Shown: positions 52,634 to 62,033 of the stretch, one piece after another
How positions within the stretch are numbered: position 1 is the stretch's first letter
How the letters are laid out: the number at the start of each line of letters is the position of its first letter
NCBI GenBank assembly: GCA_035628135.1
Contig: DASPKM010000010.1
Coordinates: 372,001 to 436,000 of the forward strand
From: DASPKM01 sp035628135
GTDB lineage: Bacteria > Bacteroidota > Bacteroidia > Chitinophagales > Chitinophagaceae
DNA: 64,000 nt
Reading direction: 5' to 3'
The notes under the pieces: generated by a model
What the model was told of the DNA's origin: nothing
Databases searched by the model: none
The model's input: only the letters and a program-made list of their open reading frames with translations
Translations under genes and position numbers: made by a program

Positions 52634-54061
52634 CTATTGCTTAGAAAGTTTATGTAAAACCTCCCGCGACAAATTACCCAAATCAATACTGTTATTCGTC
52701 AGGATAACATATCCCGCTTTCAGTTCCGGGATCACAGCCAATGTAGTAGAGTATCCTCCCGTTCCGCCGGTATGCTGGTATTTTGTGTAACCACTCAGCG
52801 TTTTGCTGGTAAACCAGCCAAGGCCGTTGCCGTTTTCATAAGTACCCCTCGTGAGCTGGTGCGCCAATTTAATAGCGGGCAAGTTTTTTGAAATATTATG
52901 ATTGATATACGTGACCATATCATTTACGGTTGAGACAATGCCGCCGGCAGGAACAAATGCAATGAGGTCCCAGCGAGGCGTTGGTTTTCCCTTATCAGTA
53001 TGTCCGGCGGCCAAACGGTTTTTATCTTTTTCCTGCAGGCTGAGCTTTGTGTCCTTCATTTTCATAGGTCCGGTAATATACCGTGCCAGCAGCTCGTCGT
53101 AGCTGTCGCGATAAACCTGCTCGAGTATATGGCCCAGTATGCTCACTCCCCAATTGGAATAGTAATGCTTAGTGCCCGGCAATGTATCCAGCTTCACCGC
53201 GTGGAGCGCCTGCATCCATCTCTGCCTGCTGTAATTGATGTAAGGATTCATCGGGTTGTAAGGAGACTGGTTAAAAAAGTCAGCGGGCAGGCCCGGCAAA
53301 CCAGAAGTATGATTGGCCAGGTGAACCAACCGGATTGGCTGGCCTTTATACTGAAGGTTAGGAAAGCTGTCTTTCAGGTGCCGCCTGATATCATCCTGCA
53401 AGCCGGCCTTTTTATCTAATACCGCTTGTGCCAGCAAAGTACCCGTAAATGTTTTGGTGATGGAGCCAATTTCATAATAAGTATCCGAAGTTGGCAACTG
53501 TCCCTTTCCCTTTTCGGTTTCTCCATAGTTATACTTATAAGTTTTCCCATTCTTAACAATGCCTATGGATAACCCGCTTACACTTTTATTCCGCATGTGC
53601 TTTCTTACAGACAGATCGATGGCGGAATCAAAGGAAGTTTTTAGAGGATTGTCTGACCGGATGGCTTTTACATAATTGGTATCATAAGGATCAAGACGAT
53701 TGATAGCAAATACATTGAACTGCTTTGCCGAAGAAGCGCTCAACCTAAGCTCAAGATCGATCCTGGGCATTCGCAACTTAAAATACTTTACTTCTCCCAG
53801 GTCCTCTGATAATGTGGATGATTGCACAGGGCCCGCCTGGTTCACCCGCTTCATGAATGCAATAAAATCCTGCTCTTTGATCTCTGCCCTGAAATCGTTG
53901 CCGGCAAATTCATAAATACCTTTAAAATCGCCGCGATTGTACCGGCTGACAATGGAGTCCTTTAGCCTTACATGCGCTGCCAGATCGGCCACCTGGGCCC
54001 TTAAAGGATAAGGTAAAAGAAGAGAAAGAAGAAAAAACGAAAAAAGAGATTTATGGCGCAT
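52634..54061 (-). CDS. Serine hydrolase of the beta-lactamase/D-Ala-D-Ala peptidase family
   Basis: From the ATG at 54061 the protein has 475 residues and a signal peptide (SLFSFFLLSLLLPYPLRAQ). Residues 25-130 form a separate N-terminal domain (SIVSRYNRGDFKGIYEFAGNDF, like DUF3887). The catalytic domain has the SxxK box GSITK (S200, K203), a YxN in KHYYSNWG, and an HTGGTGG segment near the end. These belong to class C beta-lactamase-like hydrolases, which include esterases and peptidases; antibiotic hydrolysis is not implied. It is likely exported to the periplasm. Confidence 0.88.
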   Translation of the reverse strand: MRHKSLFSFFLLSLLLPYPLRAQVADLAAHVRLKDSIVSRYNRGDFKGIYEFAGNDFRAEIKEQDFIAFMKRVNQAGPVQSSTLSEDLGEVKYFKLRMPRIDLELRLSASSAKQFNVFAINRLDPYDTNYVKAIRSDNPLKTSFDSAIDLSVRKHMRNKSVSGLSIGIVKNGKTYKYNYGETEKGKGQLPTSDTYYEIGSITKTFTGTLLAQAVLDKKAGLQDDIRRHLKDSFPNLQYKGQPIRLVHLANHTSGLPGLPADFFNQSPYNPMNPYINYSRQRWMQALHAVKLDTLPGTKHYYSNWGVSILGHILEQVYRDSYDELLARYITGPMKMKDTKLSLQEKDKNRLAAGHTDKGKPTPRWDLIAFVPAGGIVSTVNDMVTYINHNISKNLPAIKLAHQLTRGTYENGNGLGWFTSKTLSGYTKYQHTGGTGGYSTTLAVIPELKAGYVILTNNSIDLGNLSREVLHKLSKQ

Positions 54062-54140
54062 GATTCCCATTTTTAGCAATGGACTGCTTACACCTACTCT
54101 TAAAGATAATTGAAATAGTACGGCGCTATTACACCATTCA

Positions 54141-56495
54141 TCATTCCGCCCTCAAGCTTTTTACGGGGTTGGCCATGGCCGCCCTCACCGCCTGGAATGT
54201 TATCGTTATCATAGCAATTATCACAGCAGCAGCCGCGGCCATTGCAAAGATCATCCAATTAATATCGATGCGATAAGCAAAGTCCTGCAGCCATTTGTTC
54301 ATGATCAACCAACCCGCCGGAATGGCAATCACAGATGCGATCAACACCAGCTTCAAGAATTCTTTGGACAACATGCTTACAATGCCGCCCACCGAAGCGC
54401 CCAATACCTTGCGTATGCCGATCTCCTTTGTTTTCATTTCAGCGGTATAGGCTACCAGGGCAAATAATCCGAAGCATGAAATGATGATCACCAGCAATGC
54501 AAATATCCTCGAGAACTTTTCGGTGAGCACTTCGCTTCCGAACATCTTATTGAATTCCGCGTCTACAAAAGCATAATCTGAGGAATATTCGGGATCATAT
54601 TTTTTAATAATGGAATTGATGCTGGATACAGCTTGCGCCAGGCGCTCATCCTTTAACCTAAGGTATAGATAGTTGAACATTTCAGGATGACATAAAAATA
54701 TCATGGGGCTACCGCGGCTGTACATGTCCCCATAAATAACATCGGATGTTATCCCCACGATTGTGAATGTGCGCTTGCCTCTGGTAAGCGTTTGGCCAAG
54801 CACGTTGCCATTGTTGCCGATTAATTTCGCGAATGCTTCATTGATAATGACGCTTGAGCTGTCCTGCTTTGCATTTTCATAAAAGCTCCGGCCTTGCTTC
54901 ATGTCCATTCCCATCGTGTTCATGTACTCGGGGCTTATCCAGTTTTGGGTCAGGATCACCTGCACATTGGGGTCCTTACCTTGCCATGTAAAGTCGCTGG
55001 TGGTGCTGCCCATGTACAGAACATTCAGCATGGATGCCGCAACGCCTTCCACTTTTCCTGTAGAAAGCAGGTCTTGCTTCAATGCGGCATAACTTTTCTT
55101 CATCGCATCGGTAAATCCGAGTTGCAGGAGGTTATGTTTGTCATAGCCCAGGGGCCTGTTCTTTACGTGCTGTATCTGTTGGTAAATTACAATGGTGCCG
55201 ATGATGAAAATGACAGACGCGGTAAATTGAACCACCACCAATCCTTTGCGGACGAACACGGCACTTCCCTGTTTCATCTTAACGCCTTTTAATGCCAGGA
55301 TAGGATTGAAAGAAGACAAATAAAAAGAAGGATAGCTACCAGCCAGCAAACCGCAGATCAATCCGATAGCAAGTAAACAAGCGATGTGAACAGGATTGAA
55401 AAGGTCCAACCTGAGATTTTTCTGTACCAATGTATTGAACGAAGGCATCAGCACCTGTAAAATGCCTACCGCGATTATAACGGCTACCACTGCCATAACG
55501 ACCGTTTCGAACAGGAACTGTTTTATCAACCTGCCTCTTTCCGCGCCGATGGCCTTGCGTACGCCAATCTCTTTAGCCCTGTTGGAAGATTGCGCAGTTG
55601 CCAGATTCATGAAGTTTATACAAGCAATAACGAGAATGATACAAGCGATGATGCTGAACATCCGCACATACAAAATGCGTCCGCCAGTGGCCTGGCCGTT
55701 TTCAAAATTTGAACGCAACCGCCAATCGTGCATACTTAACAGGAACGGCCTGCCTACGCGTTTGGTAGTTTTTTGCAGGGTGTACCCGCCAAGCTTCTGG
55801 TTGATGCCCGCCTTATCTGCCAAAGGGTCCAGCTCAACAAAGGTTTGCACGCCGTTGTATTCCCAATGTTCCAGCCACTGGTTGTTATTGAAGTGAATTT
55901 GAAATGGCGCGAGCCAATCGAATTGAAGCGTGGAATTTTCAGGCAAATCCTTTATTACACCTGTAATGATAAAGTTATCGTTGCCGGATTGCAGCACTTT
56001 TCCAATATAATTGCCCCCCTTGCCAAAAAACCTGTGGGCCATGCTTACCGTTACTACTAAAGCATTTGTTTGCGAAAATGCCTGTTGTGCATTTCCTTCC
56101 ATAAAATGCAAGGTGAACATGCTGAAAATGCTTGCATCAGCATACAAGCCTTCCTGGTTGAGCTTTGTATCGCCGGCTGAAAATAAAACGGGCTGCGACC
56201 AGGTTGTCCGGCAAGTATTTTTTACGCCCGGGATTTCTTCCTTCATTCCCTGTGCAAGCGGGCCCGGCGTGGCATTTATGGTAAAGATCTTGCCTTCTGA
56301 TTCCTGGTTTTGGTAAACCTGGTAGAGCACATCTTTTTTAGCGTGCACCGAATCGTAGCCGACCTCATCCTCTGCCCATAAAAAAATACAGGCAGCACAA
56401 GTGATCCCTATTGCAAGCCCCACAATGTTGAGAAAGCTGAACGTCCTGTTTCTCCAGATGTTTCTCAGGGCAATCTTCAGATAATTTTGGAACAT
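54141..56495 (-). CDS. ABC transporter permease (FtsX/MacB type)
   Basis: The 784-residue protein has the layout of large FtsX-type permeases: an N-terminal helix (NRTFSFLNIVGLAIGITCAACIFLW), a periplasmic MacB-like domain, three helices around 280-420 (RMFSIIACIILVIACINFMNLATAQSSNRAKEIGVRKAIGA), a second periplasmic domain, and three C-terminal helices (TKEIGIRKVLGASVGGIVSMLSKEFLKL). No ATP-binding partner gene is next to it, as is usual for this expanded Bacteroidota family. Substrates are unknown. Confidence 0.9.
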   Translation of the reverse strand: MFQNYLKIALRNIWRNRTFSFLNIVGLAIGITCAACIFLWAEDEVGYDSVHAKKDVLYQVYQNQESEGKIFTINATPGPLAQGMKEEIPGVKNTCRTTWSQPVLFSAGDTKLNQEGLYADASIFSMFTLHFMEGNAQQAFSQTNALVVTVSMAHRFFGKGGNYIGKVLQSGNDNFIITGVIKDLPENSTLQFDWLAPFQIHFNNNQWLEHWEYNGVQTFVELDPLADKAGINQKLGGYTLQKTTKRVGRPFLLSMHDWRLRSNFENGQATGGRILYVRMFSIIACIILVIACINFMNLATAQSSNRAKEIGVRKAIGAERGRLIKQFLFETVVMAVVAVIIAVGILQVLMPSFNTLVQKNLRLDLFNPVHIACLLAIGLICGLLAGSYPSFYLSSFNPILALKGVKMKQGSAVFVRKGLVVVQFTASVIFIIGTIVIYQQIQHVKNRPLGYDKHNLLQLGFTDAMKKSYAALKQDLLSTGKVEGVAASMLNVLYMGSTTSDFTWQGKDPNVQVILTQNWISPEYMNTMGMDMKQGRSFYENAKQDSSSVIINEAFAKLIGNNGNVLGQTLTRGKRTFTIVGITSDVIYGDMYSRGSPMIFLCHPEMFNYLYLRLKDERLAQAVSSINSIIKKYDPEYSSDYAFVDAEFNKMFGSEVLTEKFSRIFALLVIIISCFGLFALVAYTAEMKTKEIGIRKVLGASVGGIVSMLSKEFLKLVLIASVIAIPAGWLIMNKWLQDFAYRIDINWMIFAMAAAAAVIIAMITITFQAVRAAMANPVKSLRAE

Positions 56496-56763
56496 AGCAG
56501 TTGGTTTTAAATTGGCAATGCCAGCAGGCGCAGCATTACATAACTATAAGAATGCCAGCTTTCTAAATTATTTATTATCAATTTTAACCGGCCGTGCTTC
56601 CCCCTTAAGAGTGTCCATTTCCGGACACTAAAAGGTACGATTTCATTACAACCATCGTGCAGCATTTTGAACACTGAAAGCCTCTGGGAATAAGATGGCC
56701 AGATGCCGGTTATACCCCAACCCTGGCGCGCCAACATCACGTATTAAGCTTGAACTGTAAACC

Positions 56764-57288
56764 ATGAAAAAGCTAATCCTTACACTGCTACTGTGCTTTC
56801 TGGTGGCCATCTCTTTTGGCCAAACGCAACGAAAGATCTCTTTATACCTATCCGGTGAATACACTGAAACCCTGTATGACCGGACCAGGCTGAATAACCC
56901 CTGGTCTGCAGGACTGGGCGTTCAGGGCTTCCTGAACAATACATCGAAATTTAAACCAACTATTGATATTACCGCTACCGTGTTCCTGATGCACTTCAAT
57001 ATTTTATACCTGGATGAATCTGGAAAGCCACTGGACGGGGCAGATGGAATGGTAAATGCCTTCGCCGGCGTTTCGTATCATCCAACAAAGATCATCTACG
57101 CCTCCTTAGTTGGCGGGCCAAGTTTTATCAATGGAGAAACTCATTTTGGGATCAAGCCATCCTTCGGAGTGTATTTTTCAAGGAAACAAAAGCTGACGGC
57201 AAAGGTTTCCTATCTCAATGTTTTCAACCGAATCAACTCTGAAGATTTGGGAGCGATCAACATATCGCTGGGCGTGAAGCTTTTTTAG
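56764..57288 (+). CDS. Small outer-membrane beta-barrel-like protein
   Basis: The 174-residue protein has a signal peptide (MKKLILTLLLCFLVAISFG). Alternating hydrophobic strands follow (KISLYLSGEYTETLYD, TIDITATVFLMHFNI, FGIKPSFGVYFSRKQKLTAKVSYLNVF), ending with LGVKLF, whose C-terminal Phe is typical of outer-membrane beta-barrels. I do not recognise a specific family. The HigA-like regulator gene follows after only a few dozen bases. Confidence 0.65.
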   Translation: MKKLILTLLLCFLVAISFGQTQRKISLYLSGEYTETLYDRTRLNNPWSAGLGVQGFLNNTSKFKPTIDITATVFLMHFNILYLDESGKPLDGADGMVNAFAGVSYHPTKIIYASLVGGPSFINGETHFGIKPSFGVYFSRKQKLTAKVSYLNVFNRINSEDLGAINISLGVKLF

Positions 57289-57322
57289 CTTGCGCAGCTA
57301 TGAGTTTCAGGCCTTCAAAGAA

Positions 57323-57805
57323 ATGAACTCAGCAGTGAGAAAAATTATGTCAACAACAAAACGCCATACCAGGCCCCGGAAGCGGACCGGTGTTAAGGTT
57401 ACAGGCGTGAAAAAAAGAATTGCTAACAAAACATCAAAAATTAAGCAAATCAAAACAGAAGAGGCTTATAACTTAACAATGGCCGAGATTGACAAGCTAA
57501 TGAAAAAAGGCGAAGGCAATCTCAACCCGAAAGAACTCGGACGTTTACGCAGCCTTGCCGAAGCAGCGGAGTTGTACGAAGATCTGTATACACCACTCCC
57601 CCTCCCGGCCAGCATCCCGGAACTCGTCAGGATGCGAATACATACGATGCAAATAACACAGAGCTATGCCGCAAAATTGCTAGGTGTTAGTGACGCCAAA
57701 TTTTCAATGATCATGAATGGTAAGCAAAAACCTGATATTTACTTTATCAAGGCCATTCATGATAAATTGAAAGTTAACGCCGAACAGATATTACATGCTA
57801 TATAA
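57323..57805 (+). CDS. HigA-like helix-turn-helix protein without a visible toxin gene
   Basis: From the ATG at 57323 the protein has 160 residues; a second in-frame ATG is at 57347. The N-terminus is very basic (TKRHTRPRKRTGVKVTGVKKR). The remainder has a helical segment (AEIDKLMKKGEGNLNPKELGRLRSLAEAAELYED) and an XRE-type helix-turn-helix (MQITQSYAAKLLGVSDAKFSMIMNGKQKPDIYFIKAIHDKLKV). This resembles HigA antitoxins of the COG5499 group. No HigB-like gene lies on either side, so it may act as a stand-alone regulator. Confidence 0.7.
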   Translation: MNSAVRKIMSTTKRHTRPRKRTGVKVTGVKKRIANKTSKIKQIKTEEAYNLTMAEIDKLMKKGEGNLNPKELGRLRSLAEAAELYEDLYTPLPLPASIPELVRMRIHTMQITQSYAAKLLGVSDAKFSMIMNGKQKPDIYFIKAIHDKLKVNAEQILHAI

Positions 57806-57864
57806 GGTTGCGCCTGGCGCCAGCCTTATTTAAACCCTTCCCGAATCTTTGTTAATTTTACCGG

Positions 57865-58674
57865 ATGCTCCGGAACATCATCTATCCCCGCGCATTGCTT
57901 TCGCCGGCCATACATCATATTATGGTATCAGAGAAAGAGCTGCCCGGCGATACCATAACGCCCATGCCTTTCTTTGCGGATGGTTACCCCGGCGTCATCT
58001 TCCAGCAATCCGCAGGAGGCCTTTACCTCAATGATGAACAACACCGCCTTTCATCATTCTTCCTGTACGGCCAAACCATTAAACCTATCATGTTGTTGCC
58101 GAAAGGTTCGTTCAGAATCATAATCTTCTTTTTATATCCTTGCGTCATACCTGCGGTTTTTGGATTGAACGCCAGTGAAATAAAAGACAGTTGCATAGAC
58201 CTTGACCTGTTACCCTCATCCAATATACAATTGAGCCTGCACCAGCTTATGGAGGCCGCATCTTTACAGGAGCAGGTACATATTGTCAGCGATTACATAC
58301 AAACCCTGTACCGTGCGAATAATGCGCAGCAGGATAACATCATCCGTTATGCGCTCGAACATATTATACATTCCAACGGACAAACTTCGTTGCGTGGCCT
58401 GCAAAAAGAACTTTACATAACGGAGCGGACATTCGAACGAAGGTTTGAACGCCATGTTGGCGTAACGCCCAGGCTATACTCGAGGATATGCCAATTCCAC
58501 GCTTCGTTCCGGCAGTTGGAGCAAGGAAATTTTACCAAACTGTCCGACGTGGCTTACGAAAATGGTTACGCAGATCAATCGCACTTTACCCGGTCTTTTA
58601 AGGAATTTACCGGTGTAAGCCCCCTCCAATATATTAGCCAGGCGAAATGGCAACAACAACTCATGACAGCATAA
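57865..58674 (+). CDS. AraC family transcriptional regulator
   Basis: The 269-residue protein has a beta-rich N-terminal sensor domain of the DUF6597 type. Its AraC DNA-binding domain has two helix-turn-helix motifs (SLRGLQKELYITERTFERRFERHVGVTPRLYSRI and KLSDVAYENGYADQSHFTRSFKEFTGVSPLQY). The next gene on the same strand is an NAD(P)-binding protein 62 bases away, which may be a target. The effector is unknown. Confidence 0.9.
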   Translation: MLRNIIYPRALLSPAIHHIMVSEKELPGDTITPMPFFADGYPGVIFQQSAGGLYLNDEQHRLSSFFLYGQTIKPIMLLPKGSFRIIIFFLYPCVIPAVFGLNASEIKDSCIDLDLLPSSNIQLSLHQLMEAASLQEQVHIVSDYIQTLYRANNAQQDNIIRYALEHIIHSNGQTSLRGLQKELYITERTFERRFERHVGVTPRLYSRICQFHASFRQLEQGNFTKLSDVAYENGYADQSHFTRSFKEFTGVSPLQYISQAKWQQQLMTA

Positions 58675-58736
58675 AGATTGTCGGTTTCGTTCTATTCAAC
58701 CGCCTCGCGGGAAAATAGTTTTGCCTGAAAAACAAA

Positions 58737-59363
58737 ATGAAACTGATCATCTTCGGTTCCACCGGAACCATAGGGCGCCAATTACTTTTACAATCATTGG
58801 AATCAGGACACGAGGTGACCGCTTTTGCCCGCAACAAAGAAAAACTCTCGGATATACAGCACCCCCGCCTGAACATACACGAAGGAAATGTTTTGAATGC
58901 AGCTTCCGTTTTGAAATCGCTTGAAGGACAGGAAGCAGTGCTGTGCGCTTTGGGAGCGGGGCGCAAAGGCCAGGTACGCTCCATGGGCACGTTCAACATC
59001 ATCAAAGCCATGGAGAAGACCGGCATAAAAAGGCTCATCTGCCAAACCACGCTCGGCGCGGGTGACAGCAGGGGCAATCTCAACTTCTTCTGGAAACGCA
59101 TTATGTTCGGATGGTTCCTGAAGCAAGCGTATGAAGATCACCAACTGCAGGAAAAATTTGTACGGGCATCATCGCTCGACTGGACCATTGTGCGTCCCGC
59201 GGCATTTACCAATGGCAAGGCAACCGGCCAGTACAAGCACGGCTTTGCACCAGATGAGCGCAACCTGAAACTAAAAATATCAAGGGCAGACGTTGCACTG
59301 TTCATGCTGATGCAGCTTAGCTCCAATACCTACCTGAGAAAAACGCCGGGGCTCTCTTATTGA
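58737..59363 (+). CDS. NAD(P)-binding atypical SDR (NmrA-like)
   Basis: The 208-residue protein starts MKLIIFGSTGTIGRQLL, with the nucleotide-binding GxxGxxG at G7, G10 and G13. It continues AVLCALGAGRKGQVRSMGTFNIIKAMEKTGIKRLICQTTLGAGDS and ends with the atypical-SDR pattern LDWTIVRPAAFTNG. Such proteins are NAD(P)H-dependent reductases or redox sensors. The neighbouring AraC gene, also on the plus strand, could regulate it. Confidence 0.85.
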   Translation: MKLIIFGSTGTIGRQLLLQSLESGHEVTAFARNKEKLSDIQHPRLNIHEGNVLNAASVLKSLEGQEAVLCALGAGRKGQVRSMGTFNIIKAMEKTGIKRLICQTTLGAGDSRGNLNFFWKRIMFGWFLKQAYEDHQLQEKFVRASSLDWTIVRPAAFTNGKATGQYKHGFAPDERNLKLKISRADVALFMLMQLSSNTYLRKTPGLSY

Positions 59364-59403
59364 TTACCTGGCATACTAAATTGGAGCATTATAATCAGGG
59401 GTG

Positions 59404-60510
59404 TTACAGTTTCTCAAATACCACGCGCCTGTTTGCAGCCTTCGCTTTAGGCGTGTCGCCTTTTTCTCCCGGTTCTTTTTCACCCTTGCCATCTGTCTGG
59501 AACTTGTCCGCGCTGATGCCAAAGAAGTTTACCAATGCATCTTTAACAGCAGCGGCTCTTTTCTTCGATAACACGAGGTTGTTGTTATCATCTCCATCAG
59601 AATCGGTATGGCCGGTGATCTTAACCTTTGAATTGGGATCTTCATGGAGAATGGTAGAGATCTCCTTTAAAACGCCGTATGATTCAGGCTTGATGCGGTC
59701 GCTGCCACTGTCGAATAAAATGCCATTGGTGGCAAACTTACCCTGCTGTTGCCATTTGGCCCGCGTATCGGGAGCGCCCACAGCCATCCTGATATGCCCT
59801 AACAAATAATATTCATCGCCCTTAATTCCGGCGGGCATTGCAAAAGTGATGGCATTGTATTTTGTTCCAGCATCAAATGCCTTCGGCAGGTCCCAAACCT
59901 TTTCGCCATTCACGTATACGCGTAACCGCGTGCCCTGCCGCCACATGGCCACGTGCGCCCTGCTGTTGGTAACATTGTGCCAGGTTAGGAAGTTCACTTT
60001 GTTTTGCACATCATAACGAATAGTTTTACCGGCGAGCACCTCGGTAGCGGCCTTATTGTTCACGCGGTGGCCGGGCCAGAGTTTTAACTGGACGCCATGG
60101 CGCTTGCCTCTCGGCGCAAGCGATTGCGCATCGAAGAATTTAAAATCGGAATAATCCGCCAGCGACAGTATGTTCACTGCAAATGGTTTCGGGTGTTCAC
60201 GGTTGCCGGCGATCAAATGAAATTCCAGCGTCATGTTATCGGGGACCTCCTGTATCATTTCAGGATGAAACACGCCTGTTTTGGTTATCTTCAGCCACTT
60301 GCCGTTCTGGTCCTTTACCGTCACCACTTCGGCCGTAGCATTGGTATTCCATCCCGCGGGAAAATCGCCGATGTTCACTCGGGTGAAATCTTCCACCACC
60401 ATCAGTTTATCGCCCGGCACAAAATCATATTTTGTAGTAAAGTACGGCTGGTTTTGCGCGGCAACATTCAGCACTGCAAATGCCAACAGGAAAATAAACG
60501 ATATTCTCAT
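59404..60510 (-). CDS. OmpA-family peptidoglycan-binding protein
   Basis: The 368-residue protein has a signal peptide (ISFIFLLAFAVLNVAA). Residues 20-240 resemble a concanavalin/laminin-like beta sandwich (VEDFTRVNIGDFPAGWNTNATAEVV, ALWRQGTRLRVYVNGEKVWDL-like). The last 110 residues are an OmpA domain (SGSDRIKPESYGVLKEISTIL, HTDSDGDDNNNLVLSKKRAAAVKDAL, GKGEKEPG...NRRVVFEKL). The OmpA domain holds the protein to peptidoglycan in the periplasm while the N-terminal domain may bind a glycan or other ligand. Confidence 0.85.
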   Translation of the reverse strand: MRISFIFLLAFAVLNVAAQNQPYFTTKYDFVPGDKLMVVEDFTRVNIGDFPAGWNTNATAEVVTVKDQNGKWLKITKTGVFHPEMIQEVPDNMTLEFHLIAGNREHPKPFAVNILSLADYSDFKFFDAQSLAPRGKRHGVQLKLWPGHRVNNKAATEVLAGKTIRYDVQNKVNFLTWHNVTNSRAHVAMWRQGTRLRVYVNGEKVWDLPKAFDAGTKYNAITFAMPAGIKGDEYYLLGHIRMAVGAPDTRAKWQQQGKFATNGILFDSGSDRIKPESYGVLKEISTILHEDPNSKVKITGHTDSDGDDNNNLVLSKKRAAAVKDALVNFFGISADKFQTDGKGEKEPGEKGDTPKAKAANRRVVFEKL

Positions 60511-60577
60511 ACAGATTTTTTTTCAAAATAACAGCGTACAACAGCAGGAGACCATCGGATGAAAATCTGATTTTATG

Positions 60578-61945
60578 CTAGCGGCCCCATGCGGGACCAA
60601 AACCATTTTTCACCAGCAGCCTGTCACCGCTGCCATCCATGTTGATCATCCACAGGTCCACGTCTTCCAGGTGTTGAATATTGTATACAAGGCCTTCATC
60701 TTCGCCGGGGCCCATGCGGCAGCGCTCGTATACTATGCGCGTTCCATCGGGAGAAATGGTGAACGTTCTTGCAAATCCTTCCCTGAGCTTGGTGATCTGC
60801 GTTACTTTCCTGGTCTTGAAATCGTATTTAAAAATGTTCGACTCTGCTTTACCGGTTTCCAGGTTATGCTTGTAAAAGCTGTATAAAAAGCCTGATCCAT
60901 CGGGCAGCCATTTTACATCGTTGGCTATCTGGTAGCGGATGTTCGAAAACATGGTCAACCGCGAAGCCGCATCGTGCTTGCCGCCGGCATCCATGATGTA
61001 GAAGCCGGAGCCTTCGTCGCTGTCGTTCTCTGAATATAAAATTTTATCGGCCAGCGCAGGCGTGGGGCCCAGGTCCCAGATGCAGGCTCCGTCAGGATGA
61101 TCCTTTCCAAATAAGGGTTGATAATACACCGCGCCCGCCGGTGGATTGAGTGGTGTTGTTTTAACCACGCACATTCCATCGCGGTATGTTATTGCAGAGC
61201 CATCGCTCTTCCATACCGGGCGGTATGCGCCGAAATATGGAATACCATCGCCGGTTATGACGAACTCCGGCGCCGATATGTTTGCGCCGCTCACCACATC
61301 GGTGCCCGGCATGAACCAGCGGTACCTTCCATATACGGCCACAACAGCCTGCAATTTATTGGGACCGAAATCAGCCACGTTCTTAAAAACGAAAGTCTTG
61401 CTGGAACCCGGCGGCAAGGTTATCTGCTGCGGCTCGCTGGCGCCAACAATATATAAGAAGAACACACCTGCGCTCGACTGCGCATCGCGGAAGGTATACT
61501 GCATGTTACTAACCCTTATGGAGACACTGCCTTTTTTATAATTCTCCAGTCCTTTATGATCCGGCGGGTTGGTTATTTTTCTAAACCCGGTGCCATCGGG
61601 CCGGACGGTGTATATATCGGTTTCATAATAAGAATGCACAGCTTCATGACCGCTGGAGAATGCCAGCTCTTTTCCATCGGGCCGCCAGGCCAGGTCGTAC
61701 AATCCCAGCGGCTTCTGAATGCCGGGAAAGGTCCATAAGCGCCGGTCATTGGTCCCGTCGACATTTATCAGTCTTATTTCTGTTTCATCGCGTATGTAAG
61801 CAATGGTGCCCGCGGTCGGTCCCTCATAATCCGGTAAAGCAGGTGGAGCAGTAAGCTTTGCTTCTACATTGGAAGTATTATTTCCGCAAAAAAGAAAGCA
61901 GCAGCAAATGGCAGCAACGAATGCCTGCGCAACAAACAACTTCAT
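60578..61945 (-). CDS. TolB-like beta-propeller lipoprotein
   Basis: The 455-residue protein has a lipoprotein signal (VAAICCCFLFCGNN). TolB/WD40-like blades follow, including IAYIRDETEIRLINVDGTND, LAWRPDGKELAFSSG, PVWKSDGSAITYRD, VKWLPDGSGFLYSFYK and FTISPDGTRIVYERCRMG. A non-propeller insert is present at about 130-230. The last blade (LWMINMDGSGDRLLVKNGFGPAWGR) recurs in the miniature protein at 50082-50459. TolB-like proteins usually act as protein-binding scaffolds. Confidence 0.82.
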   Translation of the reverse strand: MKLFVAQAFVAAICCCFLFCGNNTSNVEAKLTAPPALPDYEGPTAGTIAYIRDETEIRLINVDGTNDRRLWTFPGIQKPLGLYDLAWRPDGKELAFSSGHEAVHSYYETDIYTVRPDGTGFRKITNPPDHKGLENYKKGSVSIRVSNMQYTFRDAQSSAGVFFLYIVGASEPQQITLPPGSSKTFVFKNVADFGPNKLQAVVAVYGRYRWFMPGTDVVSGANISAPEFVITGDGIPYFGAYRPVWKSDGSAITYRDGMCVVKTTPLNPPAGAVYYQPLFGKDHPDGACIWDLGPTPALADKILYSENDSDEGSGFYIMDAGGKHDAASRLTMFSNIRYQIANDVKWLPDGSGFLYSFYKHNLETGKAESNIFKYDFKTRKVTQITKLREGFARTFTISPDGTRIVYERCRMGPGEDEGLVYNIQHLEDVDLWMINMDGSGDRLLVKNGFGPAWGR

Positions 61946-62033
61946 GGCTCAATGGTTTCCGTAAAGTAAGGATGCGGGCAGACGCAGGACAATCAGATGA
62001 ATGTCCGATTTTTCGGGTAAGCAAGGCCATCCT

